DNA of 26,599 nucleotides from Metabacillus rhizolycopersici (GCF_020075705.1 NZ_JAIQUM010000069.1:1-26599); one strand, 5' to 3'; positions 17,120 through 25,896 are shown, counted from the stretch's first letter. Made by a program: numbers and translations. Notes: generated by a model from the sequence alone, not told the origin.

Positions 17120-17848
17120 ATGAGTAAATTAGAAAAACGCCCTGACCAAGCGGGAAATTTACGAACGAGGATGATTGATGACTATAAAGAAATACATGGC
17201 GATTATCCATCACGTAGTGAACTTCATAAAGATACGGTTAAAAAGCAAAAGCGGAAGATGAAATATCCAATAATTAGTATTCTAGCTTTGATTTTTATTC
17301 TCATACTTATAGTGATCTTATTTTTTTCGTTTTACTATTTCAACAATAATAATGACATAAAGACTTTAATTGGAAACAAAAATTCATCAGGTGATGAAAC
17401 TGTTTATATTTCTAAAGGTAAATCTTATGAGATAGAAACTGATGATGGACCACTTACTGAAGAGACATCTAAAGATGAGGCAGAAGTGAGTACGAACGAT
17501 CGTAAAGCAAGCGAAACAGAAGCAAAAATAGAAACAAAAACAGAAGCAAAAACAGAAACAAAAACAGAAACAAAAACAGAAACAGAAACAGAAACAGAAA
17601 CAATCATTCAGAAGAACCAAGAAACTGATTCAACGGAATATCAAAAAAATGCAACAGATAGCACTCATAATAAAGATTCAGAATATCGAGAAGTGAAGTC
17701 CCATAAAGTTGCTGCGGGTGAAACACTTTTTAAAATCGCGATTCAGTATTATAAAAATCGCTCAGGTGAAGAGATCATTCGTCAATACAACGGGATAGAG
17801 GCCAATAATATTTACGAAGGTCAAATATTAAAAATACCGTTAAAATAG
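17120..17848 (+). CDS. ypbE: YpbE-like membrane protein with C-terminal LysM domain
   Basis: A 242-residue single-pass membrane protein. Residues 1-49 are hydrophilic and likely cytoplasmic, with a membrane helix at about 50-73. A low-complexity region around 130-162 alternates Thr, Glu and Lys/Ala (ETKTEAKTETKTETKTETE). One LysM domain lies at about 196-241 (KVAAGETLFKIAIQYYKN...NIYEGQILKIPL), so it probably contacts peptidoglycan outside the membrane. Position and domain layout match B. subtilis YpbE. The role is unknown. The Thr/Glu region is encoded by an ACAGAAACAAAA-type microsatellite that may vary in length between strains. Confidence 0.85.
   Translation: MSKLEKRPDQAGNLRTRMIDDYKEIHGDYPSRSELHKDTVKKQKRKMKYPIISILALIFILILIVILFFSFYYFNNNNDIKTLIGNKNSSGDETVYISKGKSYEIETDDGPLTEETSKDEAEVSTNDRKASETEAKIETKTEAKTETKTETKTETETETETIIQKNQETDSTEYQKNATDSTHNKDSEYREVKSHKVAAGETLFKIAIQYYKNRSGEEIIRQYNGIEANNIYEGQILKIPLK
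17514..17602 (+). repeat. In-frame microsatellite in ypbE
   Basis: Imperfect 6- and 12-nt units (ACAGAA, ACAAAA, GCAAAA) repeat through about 90 nt and encode the Thr-Glu/Lys tract. Units are multiples of three, so length changes preserve the frame. Confidence 0.8.
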
Positions 17849-17953
17849 AAAGTACATAGAACTTATTTTTCCAGATAGACCTATTCATATCCATGTGGAC
17901 AACTTCATACAATGTACTAATAAAAGTAGTTGTATGAGGGAGATGTGGAAGTA

Positions 17954-18412
17954 ATGGAAACAGAAATTCAACTGCTAAAAAATCATACCGACGAACCAAC
18001 AAAAAAAATGCTTCAGCGCCTTGTTGAGCACAAAAGAAAGTTTGAAGCTTATAAACGTAAATGTTTTAATGCTCAATTCATAACATTTGTCTTGTTAATG
18101 GGGTTTATTGTCTATCTTTATACATTTATTATCAAACCAACAGGTGGTCAACTGGATATGTTCTTTCATTTAATGTTTGATGGTACTTATCACGTTCTGA
18201 TTGTTTTGCTCATTGCAGGTGGATATGCGACAGCACAGTATTATAAAAAGAAAGAAGATAAAGCTGAAACAGAATTTAATAATCTGAGAAGTGAAATAAT
18301 CAGAAAAAGTCCTGAGTTATGGCCGCAACCTACCCAATGGCAAAAAAGACATGAAGTGTTTGCTATGATGAAAAATGAATTTGATATAAATTTGTTTCAT
18401 GAAAGTAAATAA
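17954..18412 (+). CDS. ypbF: YpbF-like membrane protein (DUF2663 family)
   Basis: A 152-residue protein with two membrane helices (about 40-60 and 79-97) and charged ends. The C-terminal part contains RKSPELWPQPTQWQKRHEVF, a recognisable piece of the YpbF family. Function unknown. Frame-compatible TTG (17930) and GTG (17945) codons precede the ATG, but GGGAG at 17938-17942 fits only the ATG at 17954. The ribosome site partly overlaps the 3' arm of an inverted repeat (17905-17912 / 17930-17937). A terminator follows. Confidence 0.8.
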   Translation: METEIQLLKNHTDEPTKKMLQRLVEHKRKFEAYKRKCFNAQFITFVLLMGFIVYLYTFIIKPTGGQLDMFFHLMFDGTYHVLIVLLIAGGYATAQYYKKKEDKAETEFNNLRSEIIRKSPELWPQPTQWQKRHEVFAMMKNEFDINLFHESK

Positions 18413-18422
18413 ATTTAGGCTG

Positions 18423-18465
18423 AAAACTCTTCATTTCATAAATGAAAAAGAAGAGTTTTTAGTTT
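18423..18465 (+). terminator. Terminator after ypbF
   Basis: AAAACTCTTC (18423-18432) pairs with GAAGAGTTTT (18450-18459). An inner stem is TTTCAT/ATGAAA, and T-rich sequence follows. Confidence 0.75.
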
Positions 18466-18511
18466 TAGATTATAATGTGGGTCAAATTCTTCATTGCTCA
18501 TTTTTATTTGA

Positions 18512-19348
18512 ATGTACTTGTTTAAAGAAAGCGAGGTGTTTTCTCTGTTACTTGGATTCATTATTTGTATCTGTCTGTTTCTTGTGATAATGATTTTAAT
18601 TATGGTGAAAAATGCGAATGAGAATCATTTAATGAAACAAACACTATTATTTGATCAATTTCCGAAGAGTTTTAACAATTTAACAATTTTTTTTATTTCG
18701 GATATACATAGAAGAACGATCTCGGATAAATTGTTAAAGCAGTTGTCATCTACCATTCATCTAGTTGTGATTGGCGGGGACTTAACTGAAGCGAGGGTTC
18801 CATTTCATAGGGTTGAACATAATATAAAGCTATTAAAGGAAATAGCGCCAGTGTATTTTGTATATGGCAATAATGATTATGAAGTAGAGCGAGAAAAACT
18901 TGAAGAACTACTTTCAAAACATGGTGTTACCATTCTCACTAATTCGTCTGCCTATTTGAAGTCTAAGAGCGGTGAAAAACTAATTCTACTAGGTGTAGAG
19001 GATATGAGTGAGGGGAAGGATAGGCTAGATTTAGCGATAAAACATTCTCCTAAAGGGGATTTTAAAATATTAATAAGTCATAATCCAGATATTTATCAAA
19101 AAATAAAAAGCACTGATCATATTTCATTGATTATGAGTGGGCATACGCACGGTGGTCAAATTCGATTGTTTGGTTTCGGACTATATGACATCGGGAAAAC
19201 CCACTTTCTAAAAAATGTAACCCACTTAATAAGTAATGGATACGGTACATCGGGTGTTCCGTTAAGATTTGGTGCCCCTGCCGAAGCCCATCTTATTCAG
19301 TTAAGGCATAAAGGATCATCAACACCATCCGAAATAAAAGAAAATTAG
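18512..19348 (+). CDS. ypbG: Membrane-anchored metallophosphoesterase YpbG
   Basis: A calcineurin-like phosphoesterase of about 278 residues with an N-terminal membrane helix (about 11-33). All metal motifs are present: Asp64/His66 (SDIH), Asp90 (GGDLT), Asn120-Asp122 (GNND, where many relatives have GNHD), His190 (SHNPD) and His211/His213 (GHTHGG). The substrate is unknown. The start is uncertain. The ATG at 18512 has no ribosome site, whereas GAGGTG at 18533-18538 is ideally spaced only for the in-frame CTG at 18545. Translation may start at either codon, and the difference affects only the first 11 residues. It matches the position of ypbG in B. subtilis. Confidence 0.85.
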   Translation: MYLFKESEVFSLLLGFIICICLFLVIMILIMVKNANENHLMKQTLLFDQFPKSFNNLTIFFISDIHRRTISDKLLKQLSSTIHLVVIGGDLTEARVPFHRVEHNIKLLKEIAPVYFVYGNNDYEVEREKLEELLSKHGVTILTNSSAYLKSKSGEKLILLGVEDMSEGKDRLDLAIKHSPKGDFKILISHNPDIYQKIKSTDHISLIMSGHTHGGQIRLFGFGLYDIGKTHFLKNVTHLISNGYGTSGVPLRFGAPAEAHLIQLRHKGSSTPSEIKEN

Positions 19349-19594
19349 CGGTTTACTATAATCCTAACTTCAAACAGTCTGGAATAAGCTTGCTCCACTC
19401 CAGTAATCGACAACTTGTACAAAAATGAAAGATTTCGATATAATTGTGAATGAAAAATGTAAATTAGGTTTAGGATATAAGTTTGATTTTCTTACATATG
19501 GATTACGATCGTAAAGTACAAAATCTACAAATTTAGATAAGAGGGATTCTATTCGCAAGTTTGCTTGTGCTTTTTATATATTGGAGGATTTACG

Positions 19595-20515
19595 ATGTCT
19601 AGTTATGATGGTGTATATAATGTAAAAGCTGTTTCTAATTTACTAGGAATACAACCTGGAACACTTAGAGCATGGGAACGAAGATATAAGATGATAGCAC
19701 CAAAAAGAAATGAAGCTGGCCATCGTATATATTCTGAAGAACATATTGATATTTTAAAGTGGTTACTTAATAAAGTGGACCAAGGTTTTACAATTAGTCA
19801 GGCAGTTACGCTACTGGAGAACAACCAGATTTCAGTTCACAATCAATCTGAAATGAAAAGTAACAAAGTAGAACCTGATTATTCAAATGTGCTAATGGAC
19901 GAGCTTCTTCAATCACTTCTGAATTTTGATGAAACTGAAGCGAATGAACGATTAAATAGGGCATTTAGTCTTTTTTCAGTTGATAAAGTTGTTTTTGACA
20001 TGCTTAATTCTTTACTCCATCAAATTGAAATTCAATTTGATAAAGGAATAATTACAGCTGCTCAGATGAATTTTGCCTTTTCTTTTATACGTTCGCGTTT
20101 CGGGATAATCTTGCATACATTACCGGTAGAGGGATTATTGCCAAAAGTAATTGCAATTTGCGGTCCAAACGAAACTTATGAGCTTGGCTTACTAACGTTG
20201 ACGATATTTTTGCGAAGAATGGGCTTTGAAGTTATTTATATAGGTGCAAGTATATCAGATAATGATTTTGGCAATGTCATAGAAAATTTAAAGCCAGCGT
20301 TTCTATTTTTATCATGCCATAAAGGTGAAAATGTGGAGAAAATAATAAATCTAGTCGATGATTTATTGAAAAGATATCAGCAATTACATATTGGTATTAT
20401 TGGAAGAGAAATGAGTAAAGGAAACAGCCTGAACCATTCTCAACTTGGAAAATATTTAATAGGTGATCATAAGGTACAATGGAAAAAATGGTTAAAGGAA
20501 AAATTAGATGATTAA
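19595..20515 (+). CDS. MerR-family regulator with CarH-like, ligand-less B12 domain
   Basis: A 306-residue predicted transcription regulator. Residues about 7-75 are a MerR DNA-binding domain (YNVKAVSNLLGIQPGTLRAWERRY, HRIYSEEHIDIL). Residues about 95-170 resemble the four-helix bundle, and 183-290 the Rossmann B12-binding domain, of CarH/LitR photoreceptors. The cobalamin contacts appear lost: the Trp-x9-Glu-His motif is Phe148...Met158-Asn159, and the His of the ExHxxG loop is Tyr195 (NETYELG). It probably works without B12 or senses something else; that is inference. TTGGAGGA precedes the ATG at 19595. The gene stands alone, with no terminator seen on either side, and mecB follows after 126 nt. 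Confidence 0.88.
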   Translation: MSSYDGVYNVKAVSNLLGIQPGTLRAWERRYKMIAPKRNEAGHRIYSEEHIDILKWLLNKVDQGFTISQAVTLLENNQISVHNQSEMKSNKVEPDYSNVLMDELLQSLLNFDETEANERLNRAFSLFSVDKVVFDMLNSLLHQIEIQFDKGIITAAQMNFAFSFIRSRFGIILHTLPVEGLLPKVIAICGPNETYELGLLTLTIFLRRMGFEVIYIGASISDNDFGNVIENLKPAFLFLSCHKGENVEKIINLVDDLLKRYQQLHIGIIGREMSKGNSLNHSQLGKYLIGDHKVQWKKWLKEKLDD

Positions 20516-20641
20516 AGATCAAGAGTGTTTACTTGTCTAAATTGTGTGCAGAGTGTACACTGAAAAAAATATTAGAACCATCTCATATAAAAATCATATG
20601 ATGATTGTATATAGAGCGTTCTGACGGCAGGAGGGTATGGG

Positions 20642-21244
20642 ATGCGGCTAGAGCGACTGAATTACGATAAAATAAAAATCTTCATAACAACAGATGATTT
20701 GAAAGATAGAGGGCTTACGAAAGAAGACCTCTGGAAAGATTCATTAAAAGTTCATCAATTATTCAGAGATATGATGAACGAAGCAAGTGTGGAATTAGGC
20801 TTTGAGGCACATGGACAGATCGCTGTCGAAGTGTATTCCCTTCATGCACAAGGGATGGTTGTTATTGTCACAAATAGTCAAGAAATAGATGAAATGGATG
20901 ATGACTTTTCTGATGATTATATTGAAATGCAGGTCAAACTAGATGAGAGCTTAGATGTTATCTACGAGTATGAAACATTTGAAGACATCATCCAACTTGC
21001 AAATTGTCTATATCAACAAGAGGTTCTAGATGGGATGATCATATTTTATCAAGAACGATATTACTTGCTTTTAAGTGACGATCAACAAGTTGAACTTGAT
21101 ACTTTAGTAGCGATATTAGCTGAATACGGAAGTCCTTCAACTTTAACCGTCCATAGATTAAAAGAGTATGGAAAAATGATTATCGAAGAAAAAGCTATTC
21201 AAGATATTTATTTTCACTTTTGGAAGAACAAGAATGATTTATAA
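20642..21244 (+). CDS. mecB: ClpC adaptor protein MecB (YpbH), MecA paralogue
   Basis: A 200-residue adaptor that delivers substrates to the ClpCP protease. The N-terminal substrate-recognition part begins MRLERLNYDKIKIFITTDDLKDRGLTKEDLW, nearly identical to B. subtilis YpbH as remembered. An acidic linker (EIDEMDDDFSDDY, about 81-93) leads to the C-terminal ClpC-binding domain (about 100-195). GGAGGG lies upstream of the ATG. MecB and not MecA is chosen from this N-terminus and the location between ypbG and gudB. Confidence 0.93.
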   Translation: MRLERLNYDKIKIFITTDDLKDRGLTKEDLWKDSLKVHQLFRDMMNEASVELGFEAHGQIAVEVYSLHAQGMVVIVTNSQEIDEMDDDFSDDYIEMQVKLDESLDVIYEYETFEDIIQLANCLYQQEVLDGMIIFYQERYYLLLSDDQQVELDTLVAILAEYGSPSTLTVHRLKEYGKMIIEEKAIQDIYFHFWKNKNDL

Positions 21245-21325
21245 TTTCATATCGGGATTTTTTCATCTATGAAAATAAACATATCCAAAAGCGAGAAATT
21301 TCATTGTAATGCAGACAATAAGAGG

Positions 21326-21363
21326 AGTTAATCAACTAAATAGTAGGTGATTAACTTTTTTTT
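21326..21363 (+). terminator. Terminator after mecB
   Basis: AGTTAATCA (21326-21334) pairs with TGATTAACT (21348-21356) and is followed by TTTTTTT. Confidence 0.85.
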
Positions 21364-21493
21364 GATTGTAAGGTAATAATTACAAGTAAAAAGTGTTAAA
21401 AGTTAAGCTTACTTCTTTTTAGTTAATAACAATTACGTTCTGAAATCGTTTCCGTTGTTATGATGAAATTCTTATAATCGAGCCTTTTCTTCT

Positions 21494-21521
21494 TTGCATA
21501 AACATTTATAAGGTGTATACT
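21494..21521 (+). promoter_or_regulatory. Candidate gudB promoter
   Basis: TTGCAT (21494-21499), 16 nt, TATACT (21516-21521). It would give a leader of about 52 nt. The rest of the 21245-21579 gap holds only the mecB terminator and AT-rich sequence. Confidence 0.45.
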
Positions 21522-21579
21522 AGGTCTTGAAAGGTGGATATTCTTTCATTTACTGATTAGATTTAGGAGGTTAGCTTAA

Positions 21580-22851
21580 ATGGTAGCCGAGAAAAACACC
21601 AGTGCTAATAATGATAAATTAGATGTGCTGAAATCCACACAAACAGTGATACATAACGCTTTGGAAAAACTTGGGTATCCTGAAGAAGTATATGAATTAT
21701 TAAAAGAACCATTGAGATTAATGACTGTAAAAATTCCAGTTCGTATGGATGACGGTTCAGTTAAGGTATTTACTGGTTATCGTGCTCAACATAATGATGC
21801 AGTGGGACCAACAAAAGGCGGAATTAGATTCCATCCAAATGTGACAGAAAAAGAAGTGAAAGCACTTTCTATCTGGATGAGCTTGAAATGTGGAATTGTT
21901 GACCTTCCATATGGAGGAGGTAAGGGTGGTATTGTTTGTGACCCTAGGGATATGTCGTTTAGGGAATTAGAGCGTCTAAGTCGTGGCTACGTTCGTGCGA
22001 TTAGTCAAATTGTCGGTCCTACGAAGGACATCCCCGCTCCAGATGTATTTACAAATTCACAAATTATGGCATGGATGATGGATGAGTATAGTCGTATTGA
22101 CGAATTTAACTCTCCTGGTTTTATCACAGGTAAGCCCTTAGTATTAGGTGGGTCACATGGACGTGAATCTGCTACGGCAAAAGGGGTTACTATTTGTATT
22201 CGTGAAGCCGCAAAGAAAAAGGGAATTAACCTTCAGGGTGCTAGAGTAGTAGTGCAAGGCTTTGGCAATGCAGGAAGTTATCTTTCAAAATTCATGCATG
22301 ATGCAGGCGCGAAAATAGTTGGTATTTCCGATGCTTACGGTGGACTTCATGATCCCAATGGATTAGATATTGATTATTTACTTGATCGTCGAGATAGCTT
22401 TGGTACAGTAACAAAGCTTTTTAATGATACTATAACAAATCAAGAATTACTTGAACTTGATTGTGATATTCTTGTTCCAGCAGCAATTGAAAATCAAATT
22501 ACGGAAGAAAATGCAGGGAATATTAGAGCTAGCATCGTTGTAGAGGCAGCGAATGGACCAACAACGATTGAGGGGACGAAAATCCTATCAGAACGTGGGA
22601 TCCTATTAGTTCCTGATGTTTTAGCTAGTGCAGGTGGTGTAACCGTATCTTATTTTGAGTGGGTTCAAAATAACCAAGGTTATTATTGGACTGAAGAAGA
22701 AGTGGAAGAAAAGCTCGAAAAAGTTATGGTAAAATCATTTAATAATATTTATGATACAAGTCAAAATCGTAGAGTTGATATGCGTCTTGCTGCATATATG
22801 GTAGGCGTACGTAAAATGGCTGAGGCTTCTAGATTTAGAGGCTGGATTTAA
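21580..22851 (+). CDS. gudB: NAD-dependent glutamate dehydrogenase GudB
   Basis: A 423-residue enzyme that deaminates glutamate to 2-oxoglutarate and ammonium. Catalytic elements are visible: Lys79 ([11 protein letters not shown]), Lys103, active-site Lys115 (PYGGGKGG) and Asp155 (PAPD). The Rossmann domain has GFGNAG (227-232). Residues 93-95 read VKA once. The B. subtilis laboratory strain has a 9-bp duplication here that makes VKAVKA and inactivates the enzyme, so this copy should encode an active form. TTAGGAGG precedes the ATG. The gene is monocistronic, with its own candidate promoter and strong terminator. RocG is the main paralogue; synteny with mecB and ypdA favours gudB. Confidence 0.95.
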   Translation: MVAEKNTSANNDKLDVLKSTQTVIHNALEKLGYPEEVYELLKEPLRLMTVKIPVRMDDGSVKVFTGYRAQHNDAVGPTKGGIRFHPNVTEKEVKALSIWMSLKCGIVDLPYGGGKGGIVCDPRDMSFRELERLSRGYVRAISQIVGPTKDIPAPDVFTNSQIMAWMMDEYSRIDEFNSPGFITGKPLVLGGSHGRESATAKGVTICIREAAKKKGINLQGARVVVQGFGNAGSYLSKFMHDAGAKIVGISDAYGGLHDPNGLDIDYLLDRRDSFGTVTKLFNDTITNQELLELDCDILVPAAIENQITEENAGNIRASIVVEAANGPTTIEGTKILSERGILLVPDVLASAGGVTVSYFEWVQNNQGYYWTEEEVEEKLEKVMVKSFNNIYDTSQNRRVDMRLAAYMVGVRKMAEASRFRGWI

Positions 22852-22873
22852 GCATTACTAATTGCAACGATTT

Positions 22874-22909
22874 AAAAAATCTCCTATCATGAATGATAGG
22901 AGATTTTTT
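22874..22909 (+). terminator. Terminator after gudB
   Basis: A 16-bp perfect stem (AAAAAATCTCCTATCA / TGATAGGAGATTTTTT) with a 4-nt loop; the T-run is the 3' arm. It lies 22 nt after the stop. Confidence 0.93.
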
Positions 22910-22926
22910 ATGAGATAAGAAAGATA

Positions 22927-23068
22927 AGTATAAAATTTTTGACTTAGTTCTCGTGTCCAGCGCCTAGCCCCTCTTGGGTCTAAGCCACTCTTGAATTGAA
23001 GGTAAAAAACACCTTCAATTCAAGAGCGTCTTATTTGCCTGAGGCAGAACAAGGCGCTTGCGCTTTTC
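22927..23068 (+). repeat. R1f: copy of repeat R1 upstream of ypdA
   Basis: The left leader is AGTATAAAATTTTTGACTTAG, then GTCCAGCGC. The right end is CAAGGCGCTTGCGCTTTTC. It lacks the GCAGTCAA hairpin module but keeps a perfect 16-bp/7-nt hairpin: arms 22988-23003 (CTCTTGAATTGAAGGT) and 23011-23026. Its arms differ from those of R1e at three paired positions, all with compensating changes. Confidence 0.85.
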
Positions 23069-23111
23069 TTATGAGAATATGTTTAATTTAAAACACAGGA
23101 GTGGAAAATTC

Positions 23112-24074
23112 GTGATTAAGGAAGAAACAATTATTGTTGGCGGAGGACCTTGTGGACTTTCTGCGGCAATTGCTTTAGCACAAACGGGTAAAAAACCTTT
23201 AGTTATTGAAAAAGGCAATATTGTTAATGCAATATACAATTATCCAACACATCAAACGTTTTTTAGTTCGAGTGAAAAACTTGAAATAGGTGAAGTTCCT
23301 TTTATAACCGAAAATCGCAAACCTTTTCGAAATCAAGCATTAGCTTACTATCGAGAAGTTGTACGTAGAAAAGAAATTCGCGTTCATTCATTCGAAACAG
23401 TAGAAAATGTAGAAAAAATAGGCGAATTATTTATCGTTCATACTAACCAACATATTTATGAGGCGAAACAAGTAGTGATAGCAACTGGATATTATGATCA
23501 TCCTAATTACTTGGGTGTACCTGGTGAAGAACTATCGAAAGTTTCCCATTATTTTAAAGAAGGACATCCCTACTTTAATAAAGATGTTTGTGTGATTGGT
23601 GGGAAAAATTCAAGTATTGATGCAGCATTGGAGCTTGTTAAAGCTGGGGCAACAGTTACAGTACTTTATCGTGGAACTGAATATTCATCAAGTATTAAAC
23701 CTTGGATTTTACCTGAATTCGACGCACTTGTTCGAAATGGAACAATAACAATGGAATTTCAAGCAAATGTCATCGATATTAAAGAAGACTCAATTAGATA
23801 CCAAGTGGATGGTCAAGTGAAAGAGATCAAAAATGATTTCGTTTTTGCCATGATCGGTTATCATCCCGACCATCAATTTTTAAAGAAAATGGGCGTAAAT
23901 ATCGATCAAGAAACGGGAAGACCAACCTTTAATCCTGAAACGATGGAAACAAACGTTGAAGGGATTTTTATAGCTGGTGTAATCGCAGCGGGTAATAATG
24001 CAAATGAAATATTTATTGAAAATGGACGTTTTCATGGAGAACTCATTACTGAAGCGGTGAAAAAAAGGAAATAA
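23112..24074 (+). CDS. ypdA: Bacillithiol-disulfide reductase YpdA (Bdr)
   Basis: A 320-residue FAD/NADPH flavoprotein that reduces bacillithiol disulfide and supports bacillithiol redox balance. The N-terminal FAD motif is GGGPCG, with the family's conserved Cys14. The second nucleotide-binding motif is GGKNSSIDAALE. GIFIAGVIAAGNNANEIFIENGRFHG marks the C-terminal FAD-contact region. It matches B. subtilis YpdA along the whole length. The frame is open from 23058, but that extension is repeat R1 sequence. CAGGAGTGG sets the GTG at 23112, giving MIKEETIIVGGGPCG as in relatives. Confidence 0.95.
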   Translation: MIKEETIIVGGGPCGLSAAIALAQTGKKPLVIEKGNIVNAIYNYPTHQTFFSSSEKLEIGEVPFITENRKPFRNQALAYYREVVRRKEIRVHSFETVENVEKIGELFIVHTNQHIYEAKQVVIATGYYDHPNYLGVPGEELSKVSHYFKEGHPYFNKDVCVIGGKNSSIDAALELVKAGATVTVLYRGTEYSSSIKPWILPEFDALVRNGTITMEFQANVIDIKEDSIRYQVDGQVKEIKNDFVFAMIGYHPDHQFLKKMGVNIDQETGRPTFNPETMETNVEGIFIAGVIAAGNNANEIFIENGRFHGELITEAVKKRK

Positions 24075-24082
24075 AGGAAGAG

Positions 24083-24108
24083 GGAGAGGGAGTACTTAAT
24101 ATCCCTCT
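24083..24108. terminator. Hairpin between convergent ypdA and ansA
   Basis: GAGAGGGA pairs with TCCCTCTC around a 10-nt loop. No T-run is present on either strand, so it is at best a weak terminator for the two converging genes. Confidence 0.35.
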
Positions 24109-24123
24109 CATTATTCATCATCT

Positions 24124-25092
24124 TTACACTGAAAATATTTCATCAAGTTTATTTCTATCGGCAGTGGTTTCTAATGCAATCATCAGTTTAAGTCTAGCCT
24201 TCTGACCATTTAATCCGTTACTAAAAATCATTCCAAGTTCCTTCAATTGCCGGCCTCCACCTTCATAACCATAAATATCTTGAACAATTCCATTAAAGCA
24301 ACGAGAAACAAGTACGATTGGAACTCCCTTATTTAATAGATCTTTTAAGCAAGGGAGCAGCATAGGTGGTAAATTTCCCTGTCCTAAAGCCTCAATGACA
24401 AGCCCATCAAGTCTGTTTTGATCAATCGCTTGAAGTAGTGTATCATCCATTCCAGCAAACGCTTTTAGCAAAAGGACGCTTTTATTCAGTCTAGCAACGT
24501 GTAAAGGTTTGTTTAAAACAGGTTTGTGATGGAAGAATACCCCTCCCTTATTGACGATGCCAATCGGCCCATATTGTGGACTTTGAAAGGTTGCTATGTT
24601 GCTAGTATGTGTTTTTGTTACATTTTCTGCGGTATGGATCTCATCGTTCATGACGACAAGCACACCCATATTTCTAGCTTTATCAGATGTTGCGACCTTT
24701 ATCGCTGATAAAAGATTATATAAACCATCTGAACCTAATTCATTCGTTGATCTCATCGCACCAGTAAGAACGACTGGTATCGACAAAGATAATGTCAAAT
24801 CAAGAAAAAATGCAGTTTCTTCTAAAGTGTCTGTACCATGTGTGATGACAACTCCGTCACAGTTATAAGCCTTTATATAAGTTTCGATATAATTTTTAAT
24901 TTGTAACATGTGTATAGGTGTAATATGTGGTGATGGCAAATGGAATAACTCCGTTGTTACTATATTAGTATTAGGAATCGCCTTCATGTAATCGACAAGT
25001 GGATTTTTCGTCCCAGGTTTTACTTCACCTGTCTTTTCATCTTCCTGCATTGCAATCGTTCCACCAGTATGTATTAATAAAATATTTTTCAT
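24124..25092 (-). CDS. ansA: L-asparaginase, cytoplasmic
   Basis: A 322-residue amidohydrolase converting asparagine to aspartate and ammonium. Both family signatures are present: HTGGTIA at 8-14, with the nucleophilic Thr12, and THGTDTLEE around 84-92, with the Thr-Asp pair. There is no signal peptide, so it acts in the cytoplasm. An in-frame TTG 9 codons upstream exists, but GGAGG lies just before the ATG at 25092. It is transcribed against ypdA and divergently from prsW. The symbol is assigned on family grounds; in B. subtilis ansA is in a different place, with ansB. Together with gudB it would feed amino-acid nitrogen release. Confidence 0.88.
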   Translation of the reverse strand: MKNILLIHTGGTIAMQEDEKTGEVKPGTKNPLVDYMKAIPNTNIVTTELFHLPSPHITPIHMLQIKNYIETYIKAYNCDGVVITHGTDTLEETAFFLDLTLSLSIPVVLTGAMRSTNELGSDGLYNLLSAIKVATSDKARNMGVLVVMNDEIHTAENVTKTHTSNIATFQSPQYGPIGIVNKGGVFFHHKPVLNKPLHVARLNKSVLLLKAFAGMDDTLLQAIDQNRLDGLVIEALGQGNLPPMLLPCLKDLLNKGVPIVLVSRCFNGIVQDIYGYEGGGRQLKELGMIFSNGLNGQKARLKLMIALETTADRNKLDEIFSV

Positions 25093-25219
25093 TTTAAGAA
25101 ACCTCCATGCGTCTAACAAGTTTACACTATTAAATTACATCAGACATTTTCAATTCTACGATAACATGATACGATTAATAAAGTGAAACTTGACTATTTT
25201 TATGAAATGAGGCCTGAGA

Positions 25220-25882
25220 ATGATTGCGATTATTTCTGCGGGCATCGCCCCAGGTCTTGCATTATTAAGCTATTTTTATCTAAAAGATCAGTACGATGCA
25301 GAGCCTATTTATATGGTGCTACGTTCGTTCATCTTTGGGGCACTGCTCGTTTTTCCAATCATGTTTATTCAATATATTTTAGAAGTTGAAGCAGTTTTTT
25401 CATCCGAAATATTGTTTACATTTGTTGCCGTAGGATTTCTAGAAGAGTTTTTTAAGTGGTTTATATTATTTTTCACCATTTATCAACATGTCCATTTTGA
25501 TGAACATTATGATGGGATTGTTTATGGCGTGTCTCTTTCACTTGGATTTGCTACGTTAGAAAACATATTATATTTATTTGCAAATGGAGTAGAGTATGCA
25601 CTAGGGCGTGCGATATTACCTGTTTCAAGCCATGCGCTATTTGGTGTTCTTATGGGTTATTATTTAGGGAAAGGCAAATTTTCAAACGTGGATCATCGAA
25701 AAAAATGGGTATTATTATCTTGTATTATTCCTATCTTTCTTCATTCCATCTATGATTACATTTTAATTAGCCATATGAATTGGCGTTACTTCATCCTTCC
25801 ATTTATGTTGTTTCTTTGGTGGTTTGCGTTACATAAAGCAAAAAAGGCAAGAGTGAAAATAGCTGAAACTAAACTGCCATAG
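25220..25882 (+). CDS. prsW: Intramembrane-associated protease PrsW
   Basis: A 220-residue polytopic membrane protease that in B. subtilis makes the first cut in the anti-sigma factor RsiW, releasing SigW. Several membrane helices are visible. Glu75-Glu76 (LEEFFKW), FATLEN (110-115), His138 (SSHALFG) and His175 (LHSIYDY) match the conserved PrsW/CPBP-type catalytic motifs. Length and numbering agree with the B. subtilis protein. GAGG precedes the ATG. RsiW is not encoded in the window. Whether it also acts on the RsiX seen here is not indicated. Confidence 0.93.
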   Translation: MIAIISAGIAPGLALLSYFYLKDQYDAEPIYMVLRSFIFGALLVFPIMFIQYILEVEAVFSSEILFTFVAVGFLEEFFKWFILFFTIYQHVHFDEHYDGIVYGVSLSLGFATLENILYLFANGVEYALGRAILPVSSHALFGVLMGYYLGKGKFSNVDHRKKWVLLSCIIPIFLHSIYDYILISHMNWRYFILPFMLFLWWFALHKAKKARVKIAETKLP

Positions 25883-25896
25883 TGCAGTTTTTTTTA
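25871..25896 (+). terminator. Terminator overlapping the prsW stop
   Basis: AAACTGC (25871-25877) pairs with GCAGTTT (25884-25890), followed by T's to 25896. The stem starts inside the last codons of prsW. Confidence 0.8.

Noticed and set aside
17387..17620. Reverse-strand frames encoding Cys-Phe or Ser-Val repeats
   Set aside because: Antisense reading of the ypbE microsatellite; low complexity only.
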